A stretch of 64,000 nt of DNA. Origin: Acestrorhynchus altus. Its lineage: Eukaryota; Chordata; Actinopteri; Characiformes; Acestrorhynchidae. How positions within the stretch are numbered: the first letter of the stretch is position 1; the number at the start of each line of letters is the position of its first letter. The translations under genes and the position numbers were made by a program. Below, piece after piece: positions 1 through 9,834 of the stretch. Below the pieces are notes generated by a model. That model was not told where the DNA came from. It ran no database searches and saw only the letters and a program-made list of their open reading frames with translations. The stretch spans positions 35,401,057 through 35,465,056 of the forward strand of contig CM067508.1 in the NCBI GenBank assembly GCA_034509495.1, in the 5' to 3' direction.

Positions 1-1130
1 CAGTTCTGGATCAGTGAAACAGGAATGTCAGTCTCCAAAATGAGACGTTATTAAGACCTTCTTCAAAAAAATACGTACGTTTTTAAATTTGACCTGAAGT
101 GAGAACATTTACTTCGAGTGCTGCTCGAGTTCATTGCGAGATATCGATGAAACACACTGAACTGTAATGGTTTCTGTAAGTTGCTTTGACATTCAGTTGT
201 TGTCTTCTAGACCACTTCAGCGTACAGGATACGGCTCTGAATCACAATGCAGTTACGATATTCCAGACCTTGCCTTGAGGAACTGTTCTGTAACTGGACC
301 TCGCTGAATTTGAATGAAATATTGCCGTCCCACGGTACATAATTAGATGCTTGAGATGCCGCGTTTTAAAAACACAATCTGGGCCAAGTTTCCTGAAGGC
401 ATCTTCGTGATAAGATCATTGAACGGGTGGAGCGAGCGTTCAGTGCCTTTGTGATAAGGTGCTTTGGGGAAACGGAGTACGGTGTGTTACATTACAAACA
501 GGCTGAGGGTTGGCCGCGTGTCGTAAATATTATTTTATCTTAAAATAAGAACCCCGCGCGGCGCGCTGAGCCCAAATTCAGCGTTTCGTACGCTTTAATA
601 AAGGCAATTCGTCAGGACCGAATCCCGAGGGCATCGACAGTGGATGCCAAAAACAAAGCTGTGCATTTATTATCAGAACGATGAAGGTCTTCACGCGGCC
701 CCGTCTCCGGACCAGCTCGTGTGTTTATTGAGAACATGCTCTGAACGTGTAAGATTATAGACTAAATCAGACTCTGTGTTTGACCAAGAGAACAGGGGGG
801 ATTATCGTGATAAAGCGGTCCTACACTGTTTGTAGTCATGGTGCTCATGGTGCTGATGGTGCTGATGGTGCTGATGGTGCTCATGGTCCAGCTGCTGCAT
901 TTTTTTTTTTACGCAGCCTTAATCATAACTGCTTTATAGATTACAGGTAATGCACTGCAGAACAATGAGATTATCACCCTGACCTGGAACGAATAAATAC
1001 AATCTAGGCCATTCTTTAGAGAAACGTTCTGCCTGACAGTGTTCTGCACTATTCTTGAATTTATTATGATCCTTATAGTCCACAGCTCTCACTGTGTATG
1101 ATTGTACGTCACGTTGTGAGATCAGTCTGA
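1..1130. other. calb2 intron / upstream DNA without recognised gene
   Basis: No exon is recognised here. The calretinin segment that should precede exon A (end of EF-hand 2 and the linker ending at the residue equivalent to human Glu114) was searched for by eye and not found, so those exons probably lie upstream of the window. The only visible structure is a short run of 9-bp gtgctgatg-type repeats at 838-888. Confidence 0.5.
838..888. repeat. Short 9-bp tandem repeat (gtgctgatg)
   Basis: About five copies of a 9-bp unit, gtgctgatg or gtgctcatg, lie in intronic or upstream calb2 DNA. No function is suggested. Confidence 0.8.
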
Positions 1131-1149
1131 ATGGCATGTAGGATACCGT

Positions 1150-1712
1150 TGGTGCTACAGCTGCAGGGTGGTGTCACACCACACTGTCATGGACTCATCT
1201 TCAGTGAAAGGTCCTGCTTTCACCTGCTTTTGTCATCACGTCCAGAAGGTCTGGTGTCAAGGTGTGGGAGCAATTTCATACGATGGCAGATCACCGTTGA
1301 TCTTCATTTCAGACACTTTAACAGACCAACGTTACGATAATCAGGTTCTGCAACCAGTGGTTCTACGTTTTCTGAACACACACTCCGGTGCTCTATTCCA
1401 AAAGGACGATGCACATCCACACACTGCTGCCATTTCAAGATCTCGTCTTGAAGACACAGATACTACGCCGTGGTCTGTCTCATCTCCAAACCTGTCCCTG
1501 ATTGAAAATGTGTGGGACGCTATTGGACGCTCTATCAACACTCCACCCCTACCACACCATCTGCAGAACTGAGTGAGAACATTCAAGCTGCATGGGATGG
1601 ATCATCACAGGACACCATTAGGAACCTCTACACCTCCATGCAGAGACGTCTGGCGTGTTGCGTTAAACCTGACGCCGTCCTGAGAGACACCACTTCTGTA
1701 TGAGTAGATCAA
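1150..1712 (+). mobile_element. Tc1-like transposase remnant, copy 1 (truncated, frameshifted)
   Basis: The + strand encodes a recognisable middle and C-terminal part of a Tc1/mariner transposase. It reads GAISYDGRSPL, then a PVVLRFLNTHSGAL-like stretch, then KDDAHPHTA (the position of the second catalytic Asp) and SPNLSLIENVWD. The reading frame breaks near 1512-1572 and continues in another frame to about 1703. The N-terminal DNA-binding half is missing. A second copy of nearly the same sequence lies inverted at 3305-3835. The element is inactive and sits in calb2 intron or upstream DNA. Confidence 0.85.
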
Positions 1713-2513
1713 TAAATATTGATCAGATCAGACTACAGTTATCATCAGTTATTGATCCTGATCACCTTCATCTTCCTTCACTACAGAACTGCAGACCCAC
1801 ACGTCCTTCCGGGTGCAGCTACGTTTTGATGTGTGTTGGAGTGCTGTGACGCTACGTCACAACAATGTAATCACTTCTAAACAAAACTGTGAAGCCTCAC
1901 ATGCCCAAATACAGCTGGTCAGAAGCACCTTGTTGTGTGCTTGAAAACAAACCCGTCTAGATTCCAGAGACGGCGTAGGACAGTGAGAGGACAGTTGTAG
2001 TTTATTCACTCACCTCCGCAACAATAACAGGAAAGATGTTTTCAGACTTTGATGATAAAGAATGACTCAGACAGGCAGATGGGTTTTGGGTGGTGGTGTT
2101 GGGGGTGTTGGGGGTCGACCTTCTCACCAGTATATTATGTAAATGAGGGGAAGGAGTGACATAAGGGGGGAAGGGGGGGACTTTTTAATCACCGTGTGCG
2201 GTGTGGTAGGCAAACCGGGCTGGGATGGAACAAGGAAGTGCAAACTTCTATTTTCAGAGTAATACATTATTGATGGGCCGCTGTAATTCTCCACAGACCT
2301 GAGAAGACAGGGCATCTATCTTTGATAAGAACTCTTGCTGGAAACAGGACAGCTGCTCGATTGAAACATTAATTAAATTGCATTTTGTGCTCCTTGTCCT
2401 CTCACAATGCACAGCTGAGCGGAATAGAAAATAGAGATGTATAATGAAAAAAGCCGGGATGATTGCAACAATGAAAACTTGATAATTACGGCTCCTTCTA
2501 ATGCATACGTGCG

Positions 2514-2520
<7 letters not shown>

Positions 2521-2555
<35 letters not shown>
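2521..2555. repeat. (AC)n microsatellite
   Basis: A perfect AC run preceded by gtgcgtgcgcgc. It lies between the two inverted Tc1-like fragments. Confidence 0.95.
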
Positions 2556-2556
<1 letters not shown>

Positions 2557-3004
2557 CTCATTCTGAATCGATTTTGTACGGAGAACGACTGAGGATGCGA
2601 AAAAGGAGGTCTTCGTCTGCTGATTGTCTTTTTACTTTCCTGAATTTGATATGAAACGTGAAATTGAGAGAGTTTCATTAAGTCAGAGCTGAATTTAAAC
2701 AGTGTCGCCTGACATTACAGACCAGTTCAACCTGTGATCACCGACATCGTTTACTGATGATCCGATTAAACTCAGTGGTCAGCGTTTTTCCTTTCCGTGC
2801 TACGTTACGTTTTGTCTGTGATCTAAATGAAGTAAACATTCCGCAGCATGTCTGCAGGTATTAGAGGAACAAACAGGGCAGTTAAAGGCAGCTGTACTCA
2901 GTGCTGATCTGTCCAGATTCTTGAAGACCGGAGGTCCACAGACATCCATATGCAGGAGGAATCAGGATTCTGGATTTTGATGGTAGGGAAATACCATACG
3001 GCCG

Positions 3005-3172
3005 TGTTCCTCAATCCTCAATCCCTGGTGGTTTTCCTACTGGAACACACCCAGATCAGCTCAGCAGGGCTCGGCAGGTGGTTCATTAGTGGGATCAGGT
3101 GTGCTGGAATTGGGAGAAACTCTAAAACCTACGGGAAAGTGGTACAGAGAGGACTGAGAACCACCAAACTAA
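3005..3172. mobile_element. Non-autonomous repeat fragment ending in gactgagaaccac
   Basis: The stretch around 3088-3172 (gatcaggtgtgctgg, gagaaactctaaaacct, gactgagaaccac) resembles one end of the small inverted-repeat element seen complete at 13407-13577, in the opposite orientation. The left limit is uncertain. It lies between the two inverted Tc1-like fragments. Confidence 0.5.
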
Positions 3173-3304
3173 GTAAAGCCTGGATGCAAAGCCTTCAGTG
3201 AAAGTCTCCTCCAGTGATGCCATTAAATATTTATATTTTGGGAGGAAAAATAAAGGTCACTAGAAGCAATTTAAATGATTAAAAAGGTAAAGAATTTAGA
3301 CTGA

Positions 3305-3835
3305 TGAGGATCTACTCATACAGAAGTGGTGTCTCTCAGAACGGCGTCGGGTTTAACGCAACACGCCAGACGCCTCTGCATGGAGGTGTAGAGGTTCCTA
3401 ATGGTGTCCTGTGATGATCCATCCCATGCAGCTTGAATGTTCTCACTCAGTTCTGCAGATGGTGTGGTAGGGGTGGAGTGTTGATAGAGCGTCCAATAGC
3501 GTCCCACACATTTTCAATCAGGGACAGGTCTGGAGACGAGACCGACCACGACGTAGTATCTGTGTCTTCAAGACGAGATCTTGAGACGGCAGCAGTGTGT
3601 GGACGAGCGTCGTCCTGTTGGAATAGAGTGTGTGTTCAGGAAAGGTAGAACCACTGGTTGCAGAACCTCATCGTAACATTGGTCTGTTAGTGTCTGTAAT
3701 GAAGATCAACGGTGATCTGATATCGTACGAAATTACACCATCACACCAGACCTTGGCAAAGACCACGGTGCCTCCACAGTGCCTCAGAACCCGCTGCTGT
3801 TCTGAGTGACTCCATGACAGTCTGGCACGACATCA
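3305..3835 (-). mobile_element. Tc1-like transposase remnant, copy 2, inverted relative to copy 1
   Basis: The reverse complement closely matches copy 1 at 1150-1712. The 63-residue open frame at 3316-3507 on the minus strand has the same translation as 1512-1703 on the plus strand. Both copies end at the same point, tatgagtagatc. This copy also has frame breaks and lacks the N-terminal half. It ends about 120 bp upstream of calb2 exon A. Confidence 0.85.
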
Positions 3836-3957
3836 TCGCAGTCGGTCGATTCATTCTGGGTTTGATTATTAATTGGTAATGATTTGAGACGGCGAGTTCT
3901 AAAACAGACTCCAGAGTGAGAAGAGGTTTTAACATTCATGGCTTTGTGTTTCTGCAG

Positions 3958-4014
3958 GCCTGGCGAAGGTATGATACAGACCGCAGTGGCTACATTGAAG
4001 CAAATGAGCTGAAG
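3958..4014 (+). CDS. calb2: calb2 exon A (EF-hand 3 loop)
   Basis: Acceptor tttctgcag and donor gtaagt. It encodes 19 residues beginning AWRRYDTD, containing the complete EF3 calcium loop. It starts in phase 0 at the residue equivalent to human Ala115. Confidence 0.93.
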
Positions 4015-7000
4015 GTAAGTTGTAAGGTGTTCCCTGCAGGAAGTGTACCGTGGTTGACCGTAGATGGTGCTACAGCATGACAGACCACCAACTAGTCCTT
4101 CATTCAATAAAAAGCAGGGTTTCGTTCTGTAACTTGGGTGAAAATGAATGAAGCCGGATGAAGCAGATTTTGTGCCAGCGTGCCACTTGGGTACAGATCT
4201 CTTGCCTGGACCAACATCTGCCGAAACGCTCGTTTTAAAAATGTGGAAAACATGCAAATCACGCAGGCCTCGTCAACGGCCAGCCAGAAGGAATATTCAA
4301 ATCTTTTCGTCCACTCGGGACATACAAATACCAAAAGAATCGCATGCAGTTGGTCCATTTTCAATTGAGCCACGATGTGCAAATGATGTCACGCTGGCAT
4401 AAAGAGTTCTGTTCGGCTCCGTCGTCTCGACTCATAAGACGAACGTGTGCTTTTTCCTCATTTAATCTGATGTTCTGTCACCTTGACCGTCTCTTTTTTA
4501 AGGGGTTTCTCTCGGACCTTCTGAAAAAGGCTAACAGACACTACGATGACAAGAAGCTGCAGGAATACACACAGACCATTGTAAGTGTCCCAAACAGACC
4601 CACCTGAAGCCACATCTTCACTTTGGTATCTCGGAATATTTGGAAGCATCATGCGATCTTTTGCTCGGCGTAGGAGTTACAGACTGTATTTAACGCTGTG
4701 CTTAATAACGGGCACAGATTTCCAGTCTTTTATGACTTGCACTGCTCAAACCAACAGTTGTGAGTTTTTCAGAGGAAAGCAGACTCTTGAAAGTCAAACT
4801 TTCCTGTGCATACAGTTGACCTTAGCTTTAATCGAGTGATAAAAAGACGGGAACTGCTGTAATTCATCGCAGAGCTGTTAACCACCATGCTACTGAAGGC
4901 TTGGTTCAGTGATTAGGGTTTGCACTGTCCTACGGGTGTGTTCTCACTCCAGCTGTACTGGCATATGTCATCTCCTTAAGGCCGGAGGGTCGACCTGTAT
5001 AACATGAGGACACACCAGCTGGATAAGGGGGCATAAAAAATGTCTATTGCCTATAGAACCAAAGTAAATAGCTTCATAAAACGGCACCACGATACGTCTA
5101 ACGAACACAGGAACGTGTCACCTTGTCAAACCCATAGTTACTTAGTTGTAGAGATTGTGTGGTAGAATTACAACGTCAGGAAAAAGTGCATTTTTCATCA
5201 CGTCATTTCTTTACCACGCGGCTCAAATGAACACAGCACAAGAAGATTGTATTATTTATTTATGTAATGTTTATTTAATCACTATTCGATGTTCTCAGAG
5301 AACTGTATCAAAGCATAGAATGGAAAGGGTGAACGTGGTGGGACAGGGACGACCGCAGCCTTCAGAGGACTGTCAGTAAAAGATGATTCAAGAACATGAG
5401 AAAGCTCCACAAGGAGAAGACCGAGGATGGTATCATTGGATACCAACGGTGCATTAAAAGAGCTCCTCCCACCCCCCCACCGTGCTCCGCCCCACCCCAA
5501 CTGCAGCGTCCCTAATATCCAGCCGAGACACTTTTAGAAGCGTCTTACCTGGACTAAGGAGATAAAGAACTGGGCTGCTCGGAGCTCTAAAGTCCTGTTT
5601 TCAGATGGCAGTAAATTCTACATTTCGTTTGGAAATAAAGAGTCCGAGAGTCTCAACTCGAGCCCAAGAGCGGAGAGACACAGAGTCCAAGGTCTCTGAA
5701 GTCCAGTGTGAAGTTTCCCAGTCTGTGATGGTTTAGGCAGCCGTATCATCTGCTGGTCTTTGTCCAGGAACCTTTAGAGCACTTTATGGAGATTGTGATT
5801 TTGTTTTCCGGCCCACAACATCTTTACAGCTTAATATTCTAATAATTATCAATTTCAAAATATTCAAAACATTTCACTTCACATTTAATGGAGGTATTTT
5901 ATATATATATATGACAAACGTGTTGAGGAACATATTGGTTACTGATTATTAATGTTTACAATCCATTTCTAACAATAAATGCTTTAATCTCAGCTCAAGA
6001 TGTTCGATCTGAACGGGGACGGGAAGCTGGGTCTCTCTGAGATGGCAAGGTGAGCAACAGAACAGTCCCGTTACCCTTAACTAACCCTTAACTAACCCTT
6101 AACTAACCCTTAACTAACCCTTAACTAACCCTTAACTAACCCTTAACTAACCCTTAACCCGTATCTAATGGACTTCCACCTGTTCTTCTCGTTTTAAGGC
6201 TTCTACCAGTTCAGGAAAATTTCTTATTGAAATTCCAGGTGAGAACACAACTTACACAATGTTTGCACACGTACAGTGAAGCCTTTCCTGAAGCACAGAA
6301 ATTGTGAATAATAAGGTGTTTCTGTTGCACTGCAGGGCATCAAACTCACTGCTGAGCAGTTCAACGCCATCTTCACGTATTACGACAAGGTAGTGTGTTC
6401 CACTTTAAACGTGAGCGTGGACGACGGTCCGGTTCGCAGTTGTGTTTTTCTGTTGTGTGACTTGCCTCACTCTGCCAATCCCATTCTGCATGTAAATAAG
6501 CAGCATTTCCACTCACCTGAGCAGGTAAATGACAGAGCTGCACCTGAGCTTGTAGGTTTGGCACTTGGTGCACCTCCATGACATCGTTTGTTTCACAATG
6601 GCTTTGTGAGCAGTGCAATTCCAAATGCAAAACCAGAGGGTTTGGTAACATTTTCTGACCAACAGATGTCTATCCTTCTAATCGAGGGCTGCGCGATATT
6701 GCAAAAGAAGCACCGACACTGCAGTATTTTTATATACTGTGATATTAAAACATGAAAGAACCAAACTAGTCAGTGATCCATGACTGAAATATTTTACTCA
6801 AGAAGTCATTTTACATGTTTAAGGTGGTAGCAGCTTCAGGCTCTTCAGATGGCGTTGCATGAGGACGTTCACAGTAATTTATAGCCCGATCAACCTCGTA
6901 CAGTGCCCCCTACAGGAGCCTGACGTTAGTATTATGAAGATGCTGGTAAATGAACTATACTCCTAAGTCCTGTGAGGGGACTACTGGGTCCTGACACATT

Positions 7001-8992
7001 GCATCTCGATCCCGTCATGCAGAGCCCAGCTTTCAGACCATTAACGTCACCGTTATCAAAACTCTTTGGGGTTAGCATCACAGGGGGGTTCATAAGCTCC
7101 TGAAGACCACCACAAATTCATATTTAACAGTGTGCACACTCTTGGAAAAGAGGTTGAATGAATGTAAAAACAGTGCTGAGCAAAGCCAGAGAGACTGGGT
7201 TGCGTGTGAAGGCCTGCTATGGGGACTGGTGCAGACCTTCAATTATAAATGAAATGCAGTCTGCATGTGCATGAAGGGTGTGGAGCACTTTAGTACTTCC
7301 ATGTAGAACTGCTGTGGCACCAAAGTGGAAAGATCAGTTCCTCTCAAGAGTCTGTAAAAAGCGTCAATGAGCTGTATTAACAAAAGCAAGAAGCTATTAT
7401 ATAAAATGTGGAATCACTCAGAAAACACTGAATTTACAAAAGTATTGGGACGTTGCTCATTTACTGTTTCTTCTGAAATCAAGGGTCTTATAAAGAGTTG
7501 CTCCTGATTTTGTTGAAATAAGGATTTTAGAGCTTTGTTGTAGGGACTTCATTGAATTGAGTGACAAAACAGTGAGCTCAGGATGTTGGATAATTATCAC
7601 CCACCCCATCCCCAATTCCATCGATCCCAAACGTAGTGGATGGAGCGCCATCATTCCAGAGAACACAGTTCCACAGCTCATTCAGGTATTAGAGACGATG
7701 TCAACGGGTTCGTGTTCATGAGCTCCAGAGAGTCCTATTCTCCTGGCATTACGTCTCTACAGGGACTAATAGTGAAAGCAATGGGTGCAACTTGAAGTAG
7801 CCAAATCCATTCATTAGAAGGGGTGTCCACAAACATTCGGACATAAGGAGCATTATTTTGACCACTTATAACAGTGTATTTATACACACAGACACACACA
7901 TTATATTTTATATATATATAAATGGACAAATTCATTAGAATGGACAGAGCAGCTACAGTAACCGAGCCGAGAAGCATCTCAGAATGAACGATGCATTAAA
8001 CTTAAAGCTACAACAGCAGAACAACCTTTTGGGTTCCACGTCTGTCAGCCTAGAACAGAAAGCTGAGGCTGCAGTGGGCACAACCAGACCAGTATGGGAC
8101 CGCTGAAGACTGGAGATTCTGGTCTGATTAATGCTGAGGGACACAGTATTGTCAGAATTCTTTAGTAACAGCGTGAATCTATGGACCCCCATTGTCTCCG
8201 CAGTCGGACGGCTGGAGGGGGTGTAAGGGATTTATGGGGCAATTCATGTCATGAAAAATTAAAGACAGAAGAGCAAACAGAGGCCCTGAAGCAGTGCTCT
8301 GTGAGTGTATAACCCCAATTTAGAAACAGTGGGCCAACCTCTTCCTGACCTCTCTGTGCTAATTAGGCTTCGAAATTCTGACATCCTGCTTTAAATGGAA
8401 AGCAGCATAAAGCCGTGCGTGTAGGAAACTTCTACTGGAACAACCTCACAAGTTGGACTTCCTACACGGAAGTCAAGCGTCACCAAACTCCAGCTCAGAA
8501 CTGTAATTAAAGCAGGATTGTTATACAGTTTAATAGCACTTTTATATATTTGTGTCCTGCTAATTCAGTAGTTTCTCAAAGACCTGTCCATTTTCTACCT
8601 GCGGTCGTATTTCCATGGTGTTTGGATATGCAAAATTCCCAGTATAAGGGTTACTTTGCATATCCAAACCAGTTTATTAAACAATATGTTGTTCAATCAA
8701 CTGGTATCGCAAACAATTCTTCTTACTTGGGACGTAAAATGTGGACAGTGACAGTTTGATTGAATTAAGACATTATTGAAATTGTGAAATTATGAACTAC
8801 TGGAAAACGACCAACTCTGGTGGGACATCATTCCCAAATTTTGTCATCCAGCTTCCGGGGAAAATGGAAAGAATGCTTTAAAGAGTTACTGAGCAACCAG
8901 ACATACTCTTGTGTTTTTAAGGATGGAAATGGCTACATTGATGAGCAGGAGCTGGATGCCCTCTTGAGAGACCTCTATGAGAAGAACAAAAA

Positions 8993-9051
<59 letters not shown>

Positions 9052-9324
9052 TGAGAGAGACCCTTCTTAAAGTGAGCCTAGGGATCAGGCCTGGGTGCAG
9101 AGTTCTGTATAAGTGATCCCAACTTTCTGTACGATTTAAAGGAACTCAAATATTTCATTGCACTTCTACAGTTTCAGGACTGAGAACATTGCTTGCTTTC
9201 TTGTCAGGATGTGGACACTAAGGACCTAACTGGCTACAAGAAGAGCATCATGGCCTTGTCAGACGGGGGTAAACTCTACCGCTCGGAGTTGGAGATCGTG
9301 CTGTGCCGAGAGCCCATGCTGTGA
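3958..9324 (+). CDS. calb2: Calretinin (calbindin 2), C-terminal 157 residues, seven exons
   Basis: This is an EF-hand calcium buffer and sensor of neurons and the inner ear, found in the cytosol. Coding exons are 3958-4014, 4503-4580, 5994-6049, 6199-6238, 6336-6389, 8922-8993 and 9208-9324. All junctions are AG/GT and the phases join. The 474 coding bases give 157 residues plus TGA, matching human calretinin from Ala115 to the C-terminus in length. Canonical EF loops are seen for EF3 (DTDRSGYIEANE), EF4 (DLNGDGKLGLSE) and EF5 (DKDGNGYIDEQE, split across exons). The sixth EF-hand is degenerate, as in the family. The family is diagnosed by the linkers GFLSDLLKKAN and LLPVQENFLLKFQ and the C-terminus KLYRSELEIVLCREPML. 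Calbindin-D28k is the alternative, but the linkers fit calretinin better. Which fish paralogue (a or b) cannot be settled here. The 5' exons are outside the window. Confidence 0.93.
4503..4580 (+). CDS. calb2: calb2 exon B (EF3-EF4 linker)
   Basis: Acceptor ctcttttttaag, donor gtaagt. It encodes 26 residues from GFLSDLLKK to EYTQTI, a stretch highly conserved in calretinin. Confidence 0.93.
4581..5993. other. calb2: calb2 intron, nothing recognised
   Basis: A 1.4-kb intron with no coding exon or clear repeat. A C-rich patch at 5466-5500 and a short TA run near 5900 are the only simple-sequence features. Confidence 0.7.
5994..6049 (+). CDS. calb2: calb2 exon C (EF-hand 4 loop)
   Basis: Acceptor ttaatctcag, donor gtgagc. 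It encodes LKMFDLNGDGKLGLSEMA plus two bases of an Arg codon completed in the next exon. It contains the full EF4 loop. Confidence 0.93.
6074..6160. repeat. 11-bp tandem repeat (CCCTTAACTAA)8, telomere-like
   Basis: Eight nearly perfect 11-bp units lie inside the 149-bp intron between calb2 exons C and D, 24 bp after the donor. The unit resembles a degenerate pair of the vertebrate telomere repeat CCCTAA but is not that repeat. Confidence 0.93.
6199..6238 (+). CDS. calb2: calb2 exon D (40 bp micro-exon)
   Basis: Acceptor cgttttaag, donor gtgaga. It completes the split Arg codon and adds LLPVQENFLLKFQ, the calretinin-typical helix between EF4 and EF5. Confidence 0.92.
6336..6389 (+). CDS. calb2: calb2 exon E (EF5 entering helix)
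   Basis: Acceptor ttgcactgcag, donor gtagtg. It encodes 18 residues, GIKLTAEQFNAIFTYYDK. The last two residues begin the EF5 loop. Confidence 0.92.
7435..7845. mobile_element. Non-autonomous DNA transposon (about 410 bp)
   Basis: The left end acaaaagtattgggac and right end gtgtccacaaacattcggacat are imperfect inverted repeats of each other. They match a widespread fish element family I recognise from memory. There is no coding capacity. It lies in the large calb2 intron 6390-8921. Related fragments occur near 21750 and 25171. Confidence 0.65.
7925..8205 (+). mobile_element. Tc1-like transposase remnant
   Basis: The DNA order (repeat-rich helix region, then acagcagaacaacc...gtgccac-like, then ctggagattctggtctgat) matches the region between the DNA-binding and catalytic domains of a common fish Tc1-like transposase. 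No frame remains open. Recognition is by DNA similarity from memory, so confidence is moderate. Confidence 0.55.
8620..8669. promoter_or_regulatory. Perfect 15-bp inverted repeat with octamer-like half sites
   Basis: gtttggatatgcaaa at 8620-8634 is followed 20 bp later by its exact reverse complement at 8655-8669. Each arm contains ATGCAAA, close to the octamer site ATGCAAAT bound by POU-domain factors. It lies about 250 bp upstream of calb2 exon F. A regulatory role is inference; it could also be the remains of a palindromic repeat. Confidence 0.4.
8922..8993 (+). CDS. calb2: calb2 exon F (EF-hand 5 loop)
   Basis: Acceptor gtgtttttaag, donor gtgaga. It encodes 24 residues starting DGNGYIDEQELDALL, completing the EF5 loop. 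The donor runs straight into a GA microsatellite. Confidence 0.93.
8995..9060. repeat. (GA)n microsatellite abutting the exon F donor
   Basis: The GA run starts inside the 5' splice site (gtgagagaga) and continues for about 60 bp with one interruption. Confidence 0.95.
9208..9324 (+). CDS. calb2: calb2 last exon (degenerate EF-hand 6 and C-terminus)
   Basis: Acceptor ctttcttgtcag. It encodes 38 residues, DVDTKDLTGYKKS through LEIVLCREPML, then TGA at 9322-9324. The EF6 loop lacks the acidic ligands, as in vertebrate calretinin. Confidence 0.93.
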   Translation, partial: DVDTKDLTGYKKSIMALSDGGKLYRSELEIVLCREPML

Positions 9325-9834
9325 ATCTAGGCCTCCCTGGATGTCATCTCACCTCTCTCAGCTGCCTGACTACTGTAACCATGTGCATGTGCTGGGCACC
9401 CCCCCCCCTTCCCTCCCTTTACATGCGTTTTGAATGAATGTGCACAGCAAAGCACAAAAAAGCCCTGCCCTGCCCTGCCCTTCCCCTGTCCACCACCCCA
9501 AATTCCCACAAGTACAGACCGTTCCAGCTACGGTGTTGCCCTGCGCTCTGTTTTTAAACTATACATTTAAACCGAGAGTGGAACGAACCATATCGATAAG
9601 AGGTTTTAAAGAGTTCTTCATTTATTTATGTCTCTTTATTTATTTGTTTATTTATTTACTCGTTATTTAAGTCCTTGGTTCATTACCGCGTCCCCAAGGT
9701 TGTCCTCCCTCTTCTTCTTTGGTTTGGTCCCGTCCTCTGGTCATTGTTTCACCCTCAAAGCGTTCCGTTTCAGGTTGTACGTTCTCTTTCTTTGGCTGAT
9801 ACTGTTATAGGATGTTACTGAGAGCATTAATAAA
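9325..9834 (+). other. calb2: calb2 3' untranslated region
   Basis: The sequence after the stop is pyrimidine-rich and contains no other gene. A canonical AATAAA at 9829-9834 is the most likely polyadenylation signal and gives a 3' UTR of about 0.5 kb. Confidence 0.65.
9829..9834 (+). terminator. calb2: Polyadenylation signal AATAAA for calb2
   Basis: First AATAAA hexamer downstream of the calb2 stop, 505 bp after it. Confidence 0.65.

Noticed and set aside
9118..9207. Possible extra calb2 exon between exons F and G
   Set aside because: Exons F and G join in phase 0 and the total length from Ala115 equals the vertebrate protein, leaving no room for another exon.
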